35,266 bases of DNA, from contig DLBG01000058.1 of assembly GCA_002494135.1 (NCBI GenBank), forward strand, positions 4,707 through 39,972, in the 5' to 3' direction. Made by a program: the position numbers and the translations under genes. Source of the DNA: Lachnospiraceae bacterium UBA7027. GTDB lineage: Bacteria; Bacillota; Clostridia; Lachnospirales; Lachnospiraceae. How positions within the stretch are numbered: the stretch's first letter is position 1; each line of letters starts with the position of its first letter. Below, one piece after another: positions 14,719-22,364 of this stretch. Under the pieces are notes generated by a model. That model searched no databases. It was not told where the DNA came from and saw only the letters and a list, made by a program, of their open reading frames with translations.

Positions 14719-15780
14719 ATGCAGACACTTGTTTTTAAGATTCAGGAATCCAACCCCAATCCTCCCGAAATGAGAAGACTTGGGGAAATCATAAAAGAGG
14801 GCGGACTGGTGGCCTTTCCGACGGAGACGGTATACGGTCTCGGGGGAGATGCCCTGAACCCCGAATCCTCAAGAAAAATTTATGCGGCCAAAGGGCGGCC
14901 TTCGGACAATCCTTTAATCGTGCACATTGCGGATATAAACGATTTAAAGGTACTGACGGACGAATTCCCGGAAAGCGGCAGGAAACTTGCAGAACGTTTC
15001 TGGCCCGGTCCGCTTACCATGATTGTTAAAAAATCCGCAGCCGTTCCGACGGAAACGACGGGCGGTCTTGATACGGTAGCCATCCGTTTCCCTTCGCACA
15101 GGGTGGCCGGAGAACTGATTAAAGCCGCCGGAGGATTTATCGCGGCTCCTTCCGCAAATCTGTCCGGCAAACCGTCGCCGACACTTGCAAAATACGTCTT
15201 AGAAGACATGGACGGACGTGTGGATGCCATTATTGACGGAGGGGATATTCCGATCGGGCTCGAATCCACCATCGTGGATTTGACCGGACCGAAACCGGTG
15301 ATTTTAAGGCCGGGATATATTACGAAAGAAATGTTAAGCGAAGTTCTGGGAGAAGTGGAAACGGACCCCACGATTTTGGACGGCACAAGCTCCGAGAGGC
15401 CCAAAGCTCCCGGAATGAGGTATCGCCATTATGCGCCGAAGGGGGAGCTTACCATCATTGAGGGAAACCGGGACGAGGTCATCGCAAGAATCAATGAGGA
15501 ACTTAGGAATGCTTCGCTTAACGGACTGAAAACCGGTGTGATTGCAACGTCGGAAAACGCGGATGTTTACCGTGCCGACAGTATAAAAATCATCGGAAGC
15601 AGAGACCGGGAAGAGCAAATTGCCGCGTCCCTTTACCGGATTCTCCGGGAATTCGATGACGAGAACGTGGAGGCGATTTATTCCGAAAGCTTTTCTTCGG
15701 AGGGCTTCGGCTGTGCGATCATGAACCGGCTTTTGAAAGCCGCGGGACATAAAAAAATCAATTTATGGGAGGATGCGTAG
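14719..15780 (+). CDS. Threonylcarbamoyl-AMP synthase (Sua5/YwlC)
   Basis: A 353-residue enzyme that makes threonylcarbamoyl-AMP from threonine, bicarbonate and ATP, the first step of the t6A37 modification in ANN-decoding tRNAs. The YrdC-like domain contains FPTETVYGLGGDA (~33-45) and KGRPSDNPL (58-66), followed by PSANLSGKPSPT. The C-terminal Sua5 domain starts around residue 230 after PGMRYRHYAPKGEL, which marks the long Sua5 form rather than short YrdC. I chose ATG 14719 after GGTGGGAA; an in-frame GTG three codons upstream lacks a better ribosome site. It ends overlapping the rpiB GTG start by one base. Confidence 0.92.
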   Translation: MQTLVFKIQESNPNPPEMRRLGEIIKEGGLVAFPTETVYGLGGDALNPESSRKIYAAKGRPSDNPLIVHIADINDLKVLTDEFPESGRKLAERFWPGPLTMIVKKSAAVPTETTGGLDTVAIRFPSHRVAGELIKAAGGFIAAPSANLSGKPSPTLAKYVLEDMDGRVDAIIDGGDIPIGLESTIVDLTGPKPVILRPGYITKEMLSEVLGEVETDPTILDGTSSERPKAPGMRYRHYAPKGELTIIEGNRDEVIARINEELRNASLNGLKTGVIATSENADVYRADSIKIIGSRDREEQIAASLYRILREFDDENVEAIYSESFSSEGFGCAIMNRLLKAAGHKKINLWEDA

Positions 15781-16211
15781 TGAAAGTATCGATTGCCAGC
15801 GATCACGGCGGATTTGATTTAAAGGAAAAAGTGAAGGCACACCTTGAAAAGAAGGGATTTGAAGTGAAGGATTTCGGCTGTTTCGACAAATCCTCCTGCG
15901 ATTATCCCGATTTCGGAAAACCGGCGGCAAAAGCCGTGGCGGACGGAGAATGTGATTTCGGAGTTTTAATCTGTACCACGGGAATCGGCATGAGCATGAC
16001 GGCCAATAAAATAAAAGGTGTCCGGGCGGCACTGTGCAGCGACTCTTTAAGCGCTTCCCTAACCAGACTTCACAACAATGCAAATATTCTTGTTATGGGA
16101 GCGGGCATCGTAGGAGAGAACCTGGCATTAAGCATTACGGATACCTTTTTCGACACACCGTTTTCCGAAGAAGACAGACATATCAGAAGAATCAATAAAA
16201 TCGAAGATTAA
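15780..16211 (+). CDS. rpiB: Ribose 5-phosphate isomerase B
   Basis: A 143-residue RpiB/LacAB-family enzyme interconverting ribose 5-phosphate and ribulose 5-phosphate in the pentose phosphate pathway. It shows SDHGGFDLK (7-15), the catalytic Cys65 in CTTGIGMSMTANK and the anion-binding loop around GIG. I chose the GTG start because GGGAGG lies 6-8 bases upstream and the protein then begins MKVSIASDHGG, as in relatives; an ATG five codons upstream would sit on the ribosome site. The ribosome site is inside the end of the Sua5 gene, indicating tight coupling. Upp follows after 36 bases, linking pentose phosphate to nucleotide salvage. Confidence 0.92.
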   Translation: MKVSIASDHGGFDLKEKVKAHLEKKGFEVKDFGCFDKSSCDYPDFGKPAAKAVADGECDFGVLICTTGIGMSMTANKIKGVRAALCSDSLSASLTRLHNNANILVMGAGIVGENLALSITDTFFDTPFSEEDRHIRRINKIED

Positions 16212-16247
16212 AAACGTTACCATAATATAAGACGGAGGGTTACGGAT

Positions 16248-16877
16248 ATGGCAAAAGTAGTAGTTATGGATCATCCCCTGATTCAGCACAAAATCGGTTA
16301 CATCAGAAGAAAGGAAACCGGAACCAAGGCTTTTCGCGAGACCATCAGCGAGATTGCAATGTTAATCTGCTATGAGGCTACGAGAGATCTGGAACTTGCA
16401 GACGTGGAGATTGAAACGCCGATTTGCAAAACCACGGTGAAGGAATTAAAGGGAAAGAAGCTCGCAATTGTTCCCATTCTTCGTGCCGGACTCGGCATGG
16501 TGGACGGAATGGTGACACTGATTCCCACCGCTAAAATCGGACACATCGGTCTTTACAGAGATCCCGAAACACATGATCCGGTGGAGTATTACTGCAAACT
16601 TCCGGCAGACTGCGAGGAAAGAGAAGTATTCGTGGTAGATCCGATGCTTGCTACCGGCGGTTCCAGCGTTGCCGCCATTCAGATGCTGAAGGACAAAGGC
16701 TGCAGAAAGATTCACTTCATGTGCATCATTGCGGCACCGGAAGGCGTCAAGAAAATGACCGAAGCACATCCGGATGTGGATTTATATATCGGTTCGCTTG
16801 ACGATCACTTAAACGAAAACGCATACATCGTACCCGGTCTCGGAGATGCGGGTGACCGTATTTTCGGAACCAAGTAG
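16248..16877 (+). CDS. upp: Uracil phosphoribosyltransferase
   Basis: A 209-residue enzyme that converts uracil and PRPP to UMP in pyrimidine salvage. The PRPP-binding motif is DPMLATGGSS (131-140). The uracil-binding end contains YIVPGLGDAGDRIFGTK, a family signature. Length is exactly typical. CGGAGGG precedes the ATG. The dCMP deaminase gene begins nine bases later, so the two pyrimidine genes are probably co-transcribed. Confidence 0.97.
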   Translation: MAKVVVMDHPLIQHKIGYIRRKETGTKAFRETISEIAMLICYEATRDLELADVEIETPICKTTVKELKGKKLAIVPILRAGLGMVDGMVTLIPTAKIGHIGLYRDPETHDPVEYYCKLPADCEEREVFVVDPMLATGGSSVAAIQMLKDKGCRKIHFMCIIAAPEGVKKMTEAHPDVDLYIGSLDDHLNENAYIVPGLGDAGDRIFGTK

Positions 16878-16886
16878 GAGAAGAAC

Positions 16887-17366
16887 ATGAAAAGAGAAGA
16901 TTATATTTCCTGGGATGAGTATTTTATGGGGATTGCCATTCTTTCAGGTGAAAGAAGCAAGGATCCCAATACGCAGGTGGGAGCCTGCATCGTGGGTGCC
17001 GACAACCGGATTCTTTCGGTCGGTTATAACGGATTTCCGAACGGATGCTCCGATGAACTTTTCCCCTGGGCAAGAGAGGGATCGGAACTGGAAACCAAAT
17101 ACCCCTTTGTGGCTCACAGTGAGTTAAACGCAATTTTAAATTACCGGGGCGGAAGTTTGGAGGGTTCCAAACTTTACGTTTCCCTTTTCCCCTGCAATGA
17201 GTGTGCGAAAGCCATCATTCAGGCCGGAATTCACACGGTGATTTATGACAGCGACAAATATGACGGAACACCCGGAAACATCGCCAGCAAGAAAATGTTC
17301 GATGCGGCCGGTGTTCAGTATCTCGAGTACAAACACAGCGGAAGAGAAATAAAAATCAGGGTTTAA
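16887..17366 (+). CDS. dCMP deaminase (ComEB-like)
   Basis: A 159-residue zinc-dependent deoxycytidylate deaminase that makes dUMP, the precursor of dTMP. The zinc and catalytic residues are in HSE (77-79; Ser in place of the common Ala) and PCNEC (102-106). Upstream, RSKDPNTQVGACIV and NGFPNGCSD (49-57) are typical of the dCMP rather than free-cytidine branch. AGGAGAAG precedes the ATG. It follows upp by nine bases and is followed two bases later by the secreted hydrolase gene. Confidence 0.92.
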   Translation: MKREDYISWDEYFMGIAILSGERSKDPNTQVGACIVGADNRILSVGYNGFPNGCSDELFPWAREGSELETKYPFVAHSELNAILNYRGGSLEGSKLYVSLFPCNECAKAIIQAGIHTVIYDSDKYDGTPGNIASKKMFDAAGVQYLEYKHSGREIKIRV

Positions 17367-17368
17367 AA

Positions 17369-18577
17369 ATGAAGAAGTCCTTTAAAACGGTTGCCCTTGC
17401 ACTGGCAGTGATTCTGATTGCAACCGCTGTTCCCTTCATTCCGGCCAAAGCGGACACTCCCGGAAGCACTTTGGAAAAAATCAAACAGGCGGAGGAGGAG
17501 AAGAAGAACACCGAGAAAGCGAAAGAAGAAGCGGAGCAGAAGAAGCAGGAAAAGGAAGGTCACGTACAGGACCTCAATGTCAAGAAGGGTGAACTGAAGG
17601 CAAAACTGAATGAACTCAACGATGAAATGACAGCCACCGCAGAGCGTCTGCAGACGGTGGAAGGACTTCTTGCGGCCAAGGAAGAGGAAATCGAGATTAC
17701 TCTGGTTGAAATCGAAGATGCCAGGGCAACGGAAGAAGCACAGTACGAAGCGATGAAGAAGCGATTCCAGGCATCGTACGAAGCTCCCCGGGATACGTAT
17801 TTTATGATTCTTCTCGGAAGTACGTCTTTCGGTGCATTCTTAAATAATACGGATTATCTTCGTATGCTTGCCGATTACGACAACCGGATGCTTGACAAGT
17901 ACATTGAAGCCAAGGAAGAAGTCATCGCCAGAGAAGAGGTCATGGAAGAGGAAAAGGCCGAGTTAGAGGACTTAAAGGCGGAGATTGAGGAAGAAGAGCA
18001 GCGCCTGACGGGACTGATTGATACCGCAAACCAGTATGTGGCACAGTATCAGGCACAGATTAATTCGGCGAATCAGGAAATCGACGCCTATCAGAAAGAT
18101 ATCGAAGCCAAAGAAGCCGAGATTAAACAAAAAGAAGCGGATATCGCGGCCTTATGGAAGCAGTACGAAAAAGAACTCGCGCTGTCAAGAGCCGCACAGG
18201 CAGCAGCCTGGAGGGATATTTCCCAGGTAACCTTCGAGGACGGAGACAGAGCCCTGCTTGCCGCAATCATTTACTGCGAGGCGGGCGCGGAGCCTTATGA
18301 AGGCCAGCTTGCCGTCGGTGCGGTAGTAATTAACCGCGTTCTTTCCAGTAAATATCCCAATACCGTATCCGGCGTGGTTTATCAGCCGTATCAGTTTTCT
18401 CCCGCAGGAAGCGGGCGACTGGCACTGGTACTGGGACAGGGAAATGCCAGCGCGTCCTGCTATCAGGCAGCAGACCAGGCCATGGCCGGAGCCAGCAATG
18501 TGGGAACCTGCCTGTATTTCAGAACTCCCGTGGAGGGAATGCAGGGAATCCGGATCGGCGGACATATTTTCTACTAG
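17369..18577 (+). CDS. Secreted coiled-coil protein with SleB/CwlJ-type cell wall hydrolase domain
   Basis: A 402-residue secreted protein. It has a Sec signal peptide (1-~29, cleavage near PAKADT), then a long coiled coil (~35-265) rich in E, K, Q and A resembling the PcsB/EnvC-type regulator domain (middle: APRDTYFMILLGSTSFGAFLNNTDYLRML). The C-terminal Hydrolase_2 (SleB/CwlJ) domain spans ~290-402, with the likely catalytic Glu304 in IIYCEAGAEPYEGQLAVG. SleB enzymes are lytic transglycosylases on spore cortex; relatives in vegetative cells act in wall turnover. The coiled coil suggests activation by a partner such as FtsEX, which is inference. The ribosome site (CAGGG) is weak and the start lies two bases after the deaminase stop. 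Confidence 0.88.
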   Translation: MKKSFKTVALALAVILIATAVPFIPAKADTPGSTLEKIKQAEEEKKNTEKAKEEAEQKKQEKEGHVQDLNVKKGELKAKLNELNDEMTATAERLQTVEGLLAAKEEEIEITLVEIEDARATEEAQYEAMKKRFQASYEAPRDTYFMILLGSTSFGAFLNNTDYLRMLADYDNRMLDKYIEAKEEVIAREEVMEEEKAELEDLKAEIEEEEQRLTGLIDTANQYVAQYQAQINSANQEIDAYQKDIEAKEAEIKQKEADIAALWKQYEKELALSRAAQAAAWRDISQVTFEDGDRALLAAIIYCEAGAEPYEGQLAVGAVVINRVLSSKYPNTVSGVVYQPYQFSPAGSGRLALVLGQGNASASCYQAADQAMAGASNVGTCLYFRTPVEGMQGIRIGGHIFY

Positions 18578-18645
18578 GACGGAAAGCGGCCCGAGGATGA
18601 AAGGCTGAAAGAAAACAAGGCAAAGAAACGCAGGAGGGATAAAAA

Positions 18646-19023
18646 ATGGACGGTTCATTTAACAACGAAAACGATTATAACTACACCGACGCATCCAATG
18701 CATCCGGTACATCCAATACATCCGGTACATCCGATTCCGCTTCGGGGGACTTAAAGGGTGAATGGAAGGATGTCGGAAAGGGTCTCGGGGCAACCTTTGC
18801 AGGTCTCGGAAAGACACTTGTTAAAACCGCAAAAGTGGGACTTGAAAAGGCTGACGACTGGGCGGAAGGAAGAGAAGGGGTGGATCACTCCGCGGAAACC
18901 GCATCCATGAAAGAAGGCTGGAAAAACTTCGGAAACAGCTTCGTGGATTCCGCACAGGATCTTGGGAAAACCACAGTCAAAAGCGTAAAAGCGGGTGTGG
19001 ATGCCTGCTCGGAAGATAAATAA
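18646..19023 (+). CDS. Small two-repeat protein of unknown function
   Basis: I do not recognise this 125-residue protein. A Ser/Thr/Asn/Gly-rich N-terminus (~1-34) contains a tandem repeat. It is followed by two ungapped copies of a ~31-residue module: WKDVGKGLGATFAGLGKTLV... (~41-70) and WKNFGNSFVDSAQDLGKTTV... (~90-119). Both share W-K-x-x-G, then LGKTxVK and K-x-G. The pattern predicts paired amphipathic helices. There is no signal peptide. GGAGGG lies at good distance before the ATG, so expression is likely. It follows the SleB-type hydrolase by 68 bases and ends at a strong bidirectional terminator. Confidence 0.75.
   Translation: MDGSFNNENDYNYTDASNASGTSNTSGTSDSASGDLKGEWKDVGKGLGATFAGLGKTLVKTAKVGLEKADDWAEGREGVDHSAETASMKEGWKNFGNSFVDSAQDLGKTTVKSVKAGVDACSEDK
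18697..18732 (+). repeat. 18-base tandem repeat in the two-repeat protein
   Basis: Two adjacent units of AATACATCCGGTACATCC (one mismatch) encode Asn-Thr/Ala-Ser-Gly-Thr-Ser. A partial unit precedes them. Confidence 0.85.
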
Positions 19024-19050
19024 AGGCGGAGCTTATTGCTCCGCCTTTGT
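19022..19050. terminator. Bidirectional terminator between convergent genes
   Basis: A perfect stem of at least 10 bp (AAGGCGGAGC/GCTCCGCCTT) with loop TTATT is flanked by A residues on one side and T residues on the other, so it can act on both strands. The stop codon of the minus-strand DUF402 gene is in the loop. Confidence 0.88.
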
Positions 19051-19527
19051 TTGTTCCAGGCTCTCCACGAGTTTTCTGTATTTGTTGAATTTGCCTGCGT
19101 AGATGTCGCTGACAAGTTTATCGGCTCTTTTCAGGGCTTCATACAGGGTTTTGTCATCAATCAGTTTCTGCTCGTGTGCATCCGCAAGTTCGTCTAAATC
19201 AAGAATTCTTGAGGAGCCGTCCGGATATACCAGCACATCCACCAGAAGGTCCGTGGTGGTGCAGGTATTCTCTTCTACGTTGATATCGTAATCCACAATG
19301 TCGCAATACCAGTAAAGCAGGGATTCGTCAGGCTTGTAGAACTTGCTGACCTTGATGCCTTCCTTTAGGCAGTACACGGAGAAACCGTGGGAAAAGTCTT
19401 TTCTCGGCCGCAGTGTATTCCACCTGGTCACGATGAATTCTTCGTTGCAAAGAAGAACGATATCGTTTTTCAGCCAGATACATTCACTGGGAATCAGTCG
19501 TTTGCGGTAAATCTTAAGATCTTCCAT
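19033..19527 (-). CDS. DUF402 domain protein
   Basis: A 164-residue protein of the DUF402/FomD-like family. Relatives include nucleoside tri-/diphosphatases (Ntdp of Staphylococcus) and FomD of fosfomycin synthesis. The core contains WYCDIVDYDINVEENTCTTT and LVDVLVYPDGSSRILDLDEL, which supply the conserved Asp residues that hold divalent metal ions, then a C-terminal helical tail. A hydrolase acting on nucleotide phosphates is the likeliest role, but activity is inferred. I chose the ATG at 19527 because GAGGTG lies a few bases upstream of it; an ATG four codons earlier overlaps that site. Confidence 0.85.
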   Translation of the reverse strand: MEDLKIYRKRLIPSECIWLKNDIVLLCNEEFIVTRWNTLRPRKDFSHGFSVYCLKEGIKVSKFYKPDESLLYWYCDIVDYDINVEENTCTTTDLLVDVLVYPDGSSRILDLDELADAHEQKLIDDKTLYEALKRADKLVSDIYAGKFNKYRKLVESLEQTKAEQ

Positions 19528-19608
19528 ACTGCACCTCATCTGCTGCCGTTCGGCGGCTTTGGATTACGGGGATTAACGCGTAACAGTAACGACAAAAAAC
19601 TTATACCA

Positions 19609-19637
19609 ATGATATCACGGAGAGGAGAAATAAGCAA
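19609..19637 (-). promoter_or_regulatory. Candidate promoter of the DUF402 gene
   Basis: On the minus strand TTGCTT (19632-19637) and TATCAT (19609-19614) are separated by 17 bases, with TGA directly before the -10 giving an extended -10. Strength is moderate. Confidence 0.6.
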
Positions 19638-19705
19638 CGAACCGAAGGCGGATTCGGGTCGGATTTTTATGAAAGAATTTTCATAAAAAAAAGCGGTTTT
19701 GTGCG

Positions 19706-19734
19706 TAGACATTAAAAATGTTATTCGCTATAAT
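19706..19734 (+). promoter_or_regulatory. ATP synthase operon promoter
   Basis: TAGACA (19706-19711) and a perfect TATAAT (19729-19734) are separated by 17 bases. The -10 lies 23 bases before the atpZ ATG. It is the only strong promoter I see for the ten-gene operon. Confidence 0.87.
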
Positions 19735-19757
19735 GGTATGGTGAGTGGGGTATCGAA

Positions 19758-20090
19758 ATGTCGAAGGTTTTCCGAAAAATTGCTTTTATTACGCAGTTTG
19801 GCCTTACTATTTTAGTCCCAACCTGCGTTTTGTTTTTTCTGGGATATCTCCTGGATAAAAAGCTCGGAACCTCTTTCATCAGTATCGTCCTTTTCTTCAT
19901 CGGGGCCCTGGCCGGAATTACCGGAATCTGGAGGCTGATACAAAAGGAATTAAAAAACGACGAAAAAGATGTAAGAAACCGGGATCAGGCAATCAAGGAT
20001 GCCGGCATTCCTGCCTCCTGCGAGAAGAAAGAAGAACGTAAAAAACGCAAGGGAAGCGATGAAGGAGAAACTGCATCCGACATTAATTGA
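19758..20090 (+). CDS. AtpZ/AtpI-family accessory protein
   Basis: A 110-residue membrane protein of the AtpZ/AtpI family (PF09527 type). Two transmembrane segments (~12-33 and ~40-62) are joined by a short turn with GYLLDKKLGTSFISI, then a charged cytoplasmic tail (KKEERKKRKGSDEGE). These small proteins head ATP synthase operons; with AtpI they have been linked to c-ring assembly and, in Bacillus alkaliphiles, Mg2+ entry. The ribosome site (GTGGGG) is modest. The next gene starts inside this one with a 32-base overlap, suggesting coupled translation. Confidence 0.82.
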   Translation: MSKVFRKIAFITQFGLTILVPTCVLFFLGYLLDKKLGTSFISIVLFFIGALAGITGIWRLIQKELKNDEKDVRNRDQAIKDAGIPASCEKKEERKKRKGSDEGETASDIN

Positions 20091-20610
20091 ACTCTGGATC
20101 GGAATTGTCATCTGGAGCATCCTGATATCGGGAATCGGAGTGTGGTTTTGCAAAGATAAAACCGCCTGGTTTGCGGGAATCGCGTTCGGAGCACTGACGG
20201 CCTGCGGCCTTGCGTTCTATATGACAAAAAGCGTATCGAGGCTTGTGGATGATCTGGATGCCGGAAGGGGCGATAAGGTTATTCGCAGTTCTGCGATGAT
20301 CCGGCTTTTTCTTGCGGCGGCAGCCATAGCAATCGCGTGCTTTGTACCGTTCTTTAACCCGATCGGTACGTTTCTCGGAATTCTCTCCATGAAGTTTGCA
20401 GCCTATTCAAACGGGCTCGTTCATGCCGTGACGAAGAGGATTCACCCGTATTTTAAAGACAAGGAATATCCCGAGGAGCCCGAAGAAGGAACCGTGGAAG
20501 AAATACCGGTCGAAAGTACCGGGGAAGAAACACCGGTCGAAGATGTCGGAGAAGAAATACCGGCAGAAGACGCAAAAGATGCGGCTTTGAAAGAAACCGG
20601 ACAGGAATGA
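20059..20610 (+). CDS. ATP synthase subunit I-like protein
   Basis: A 183-residue membrane protein at the position of atpI. Four hydrophobic segments (~12-30, 35-55, ~82-100, ~104-118) match the AtpI/ATP-synt_I layout, a factor assisting c-ring assembly. The C-terminal ~45 residues are strongly acidic and contain three 9-residue repeats (EEIPVESTG, EETPVEDVG, EEIPAEDAK), which is not usual for AtpI. I chose the ATG after AAGGGAAG; the first residues MKEKLHPTLIELWIG lead directly into the first membrane segment. It overlaps the end of atpZ by 32 bases. Confidence 0.78.
   Translation: MKEKLHPTLIELWIGIVIWSILISGIGVWFCKDKTAWFAGIAFGALTACGLAFYMTKSVSRLVDDLDAGRGDKVIRSSAMIRLFLAAAAIAIACFVPFFNPIGTFLGILSMKFAAYSNGLVHAVTKRIHPYFKDKEYPEEPEEGTVEEIPVESTGEETPVEDVGEEIPAEDAKDAALKETGQE
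20497..20577 (+). repeat. 27-base tandem repeat in the AtpI-like gene
   Basis: Three in-frame 27-base units beginning GAAGAAATACCGG encode the acidic 9-residue repeats. The units differ at several positions, so the repeat is not a very recent expansion. Confidence 0.85.
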
Positions 20611-20659
20611 CGAAAGCGGCTTTGAGCCGAAAGTATAAAAAATGAAAGGAGGCGACAAC

Positions 20660-21469
20660 ATGCTGCAGGAAGTCCTGCTTGCCGGCGATCCGGCTGAAAA
20701 AGTGGATTTTATGATCCATGAAGTATTTTCATATCAGCTGTTCGGACAGACGGTTCGCATTACAACTTCCCATGTATGTCTCCTTATTGTCGTACTGACT
20801 TTAATTGTATTTTTCATCGCGGGCGGACAGGTATTTCGCCACGCATCCGAAATCCCTTCAGGATTTCAGAATTTCCTTGAAATTATAGTAGAGTTTCTTG
20901 ACGGCATGGTGGATAAAACCATGGGCAAGAGAGGAAAAGGCTTCCGGAATTACATCGGAACCATATTCATATTTATTCTCTTTTCGAATATTTCGGGCCT
21001 GCTCGGTTTAAGGCCTCCTACCGCGGACTACGGCGTTACCCTTCCTCTCGGTGTGGTAACCTTCCTTTTGATTCATATCAATGAGTTTAAGTACAATTCC
21101 GTGAAGGCAATCTGGAAAGACAAATGTTCTCCTCTGCCGGCGTGGTTCCCGCTCTGGCTTCCGATTAACCTGATCGGTGATTTCGCGGTTCCGGTATCCT
21201 TATCCCTGCGTTTGTTCGCAAACGTCCTTTCCGGAACGGTTATGATGGCTCTGGTATACGGCCTGTTAAGCAAAGTGGCATATGCATGGCCTGCAGTGCT
21301 TCATGTATACTTCGATCTGTTCTCCGGAGCAATCCAGACCTATGTATTCTGTATGCTTACCATGACTTATATTAAGAATGCAATCGGTCCTGACGAGGTG
21401 CCGGTCACGAAGCCGAAGACGGAAAAGGAGCAGGACGAGGCTGCCGAACCGGAGAAAGAGGCAGCATAA
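20660..21469 (+). CDS. atpB: ATP synthase F0 subunit a
   Basis: A 269-residue membrane subunit that forms the ion half-channels beside the c-ring. The essential Arg is R184 in SLSLRLFANVLSG. A second conserved region, LPINLIGDFAVPVS, precedes it. About five to six hydrophobic segments are visible, then a charged C-terminal tail (TKPKTEKEQDEAAEPEKEAA). I chose the ATG after AAAGGAGG; an in-frame ATG six codons upstream sits on that ribosome site. Confidence 0.95.
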   Translation: MLQEVLLAGDPAEKVDFMIHEVFSYQLFGQTVRITTSHVCLLIVVLTLIVFFIAGGQVFRHASEIPSGFQNFLEIIVEFLDGMVDKTMGKRGKGFRNYIGTIFIFILFSNISGLLGLRPPTADYGVTLPLGVVTFLLIHINEFKYNSVKAIWKDKCSPLPAWFPLWLPINLIGDFAVPVSLSLRLFANVLSGTVMMALVYGLLSKVAYAWPAVLHVYFDLFSGAIQTYVFCMLTMTYIKNAIGPDEVPVTKPKTEKEQDEAAEPEKEAA

Positions 21470-21524
21470 TTTCAGAAAACAAAAAGTAACCTATAGAGAA
21501 AGAATTTTTCAGGAGGAAAAACAA

Positions 21525-21782
21525 ATGGGTGAATTTAATCAGGCATTTATCTACGGATGTTCCGCAATCGGTGCCGGACTTGCGGTTATCGCCGGTATCG
21601 GACCCGGTGTCGGCCAGGGTATTGCGGCAGGCTACGGTGCAAACGCAGTAGGACGTAATCCCGGAGCAAAGGGTGATATCACTTCCACCATGCTTCTCGG
21701 TCAGGCCGTTGCAGAGACCACCGGTCTTTACGGACTTTTGATTGCAATGCTTCTGTTATTTGTTAAGCCTTTTAAGATTTAA
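21525..21782 (+). CDS. atpE: ATP synthase F0 subunit c, Na+-type signature
   Basis: An 85-residue two-helix hairpin forming the rotor ring. The Gly-rich first helix contains GIGPGVGQGIAAG, the loop GRNPGAKGD, and the second helix GQAVAETTGLYG. Residues Q31, V62, E64, T65 and T66 correspond to Q32, V63, E65, S66 and T67 that coordinate sodium in the Ilyobacter tartaricus ring (here with Thr for Ser66). Proton-type c subunits generally lack the Gln and the Ser/Thr pair. Sodium coupling is therefore likely. A strong AGGAGG site precedes the ATG, as expected for the most abundant subunit. Confidence 0.95.
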   Translation: MGEFNQAFIYGCSAIGAGLAVIAGIGPGVGQGIAAGYGANAVGRNPGAKGDITSTMLLGQAVAETTGLYGLLIAMLLLFVKPFKI

Positions 21783-21800
21783 TGTAGGGGAGAATCAGGC

Positions 21801-22364
21801 GTGAATGCATTATTTGGCATGAACTCCATACTCCTGGAAGCCGAAGAGTGGACAAGACTGTTCGATTTGGACTTCCAGCTTCTGCACGACTCGATTTTAA
21901 CTTTGATCGCGGTGTTCGTGTTGTTTTTGGTTGCCTCTATTTTCTTCTTTAAGCCCGCAAGGGACTTTTTGGAGAAGAGAAAGAAAGGCATATCCGACAA
22001 CATCGAAGCGGCCAGGGCGGACAAAGAAGAAGCCGAGCGTCTGAAAGCAGAGTATGAAAGCAAATTAAAGAATGTGGATTCCGAAGTGGAAGGAATTCTC
22101 GCCGAAGCAAGAAAGAAGGCCCGTGCAAATGAAGAACGCATCGTACAGGATGCAATGGCGGAAGCGGGACGTATTGTGGACAGCGCCAACCGTGAAGCGG
22201 AGCTTCAGAAGCAGAAGATTGCCAATGAAGTGAAGGAAGAGATTGTTTCCGTGGCAGGAGCCATGGCAGGCAAGCTGGTTGCGGCATCCATCGACGAGGA
22301 AACACAAAACAGACTGTTGGATGAAACGTTGGAGGAAATGGGTGAGGATACATGGCTAAGCTAG
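21801..22364 (+). CDS. atpF: ATP synthase F0 subunit b
   Basis: A 187-residue stator subunit with one N-terminal membrane helix (~31-50, ILTLIAVFVLFLVASIFFF) and a long charged coiled coil (~55-150) that reaches up to the delta subunit. The typical FFKPARDFLEKRKKGI segment follows the membrane helix. I chose the GTG start because AGGGGAG lies upstream, whereas the ATG six codons later has no ribosome site. It overlaps atpH by 13 bases. Confidence 0.92.
   Translation: MNALFGMNSILLEAEEWTRLFDLDFQLLHDSILTLIAVFVLFLVASIFFFKPARDFLEKRKKGISDNIEAARADKEEAERLKAEYESKLKNVDSEVEGILAEARKKARANEERIVQDAMAEAGRIVDSANREAELQKQKIANEVKEEIVSVAGAMAGKLVAASIDEETQNRLLDETLEEMGEDTWLS

Noticed and set aside
22065..22307. Minus-strand open frames across the ATP synthase genes
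   Set aside because: All lie opposite strongly conserved atp genes and have no domain or ribosome site.
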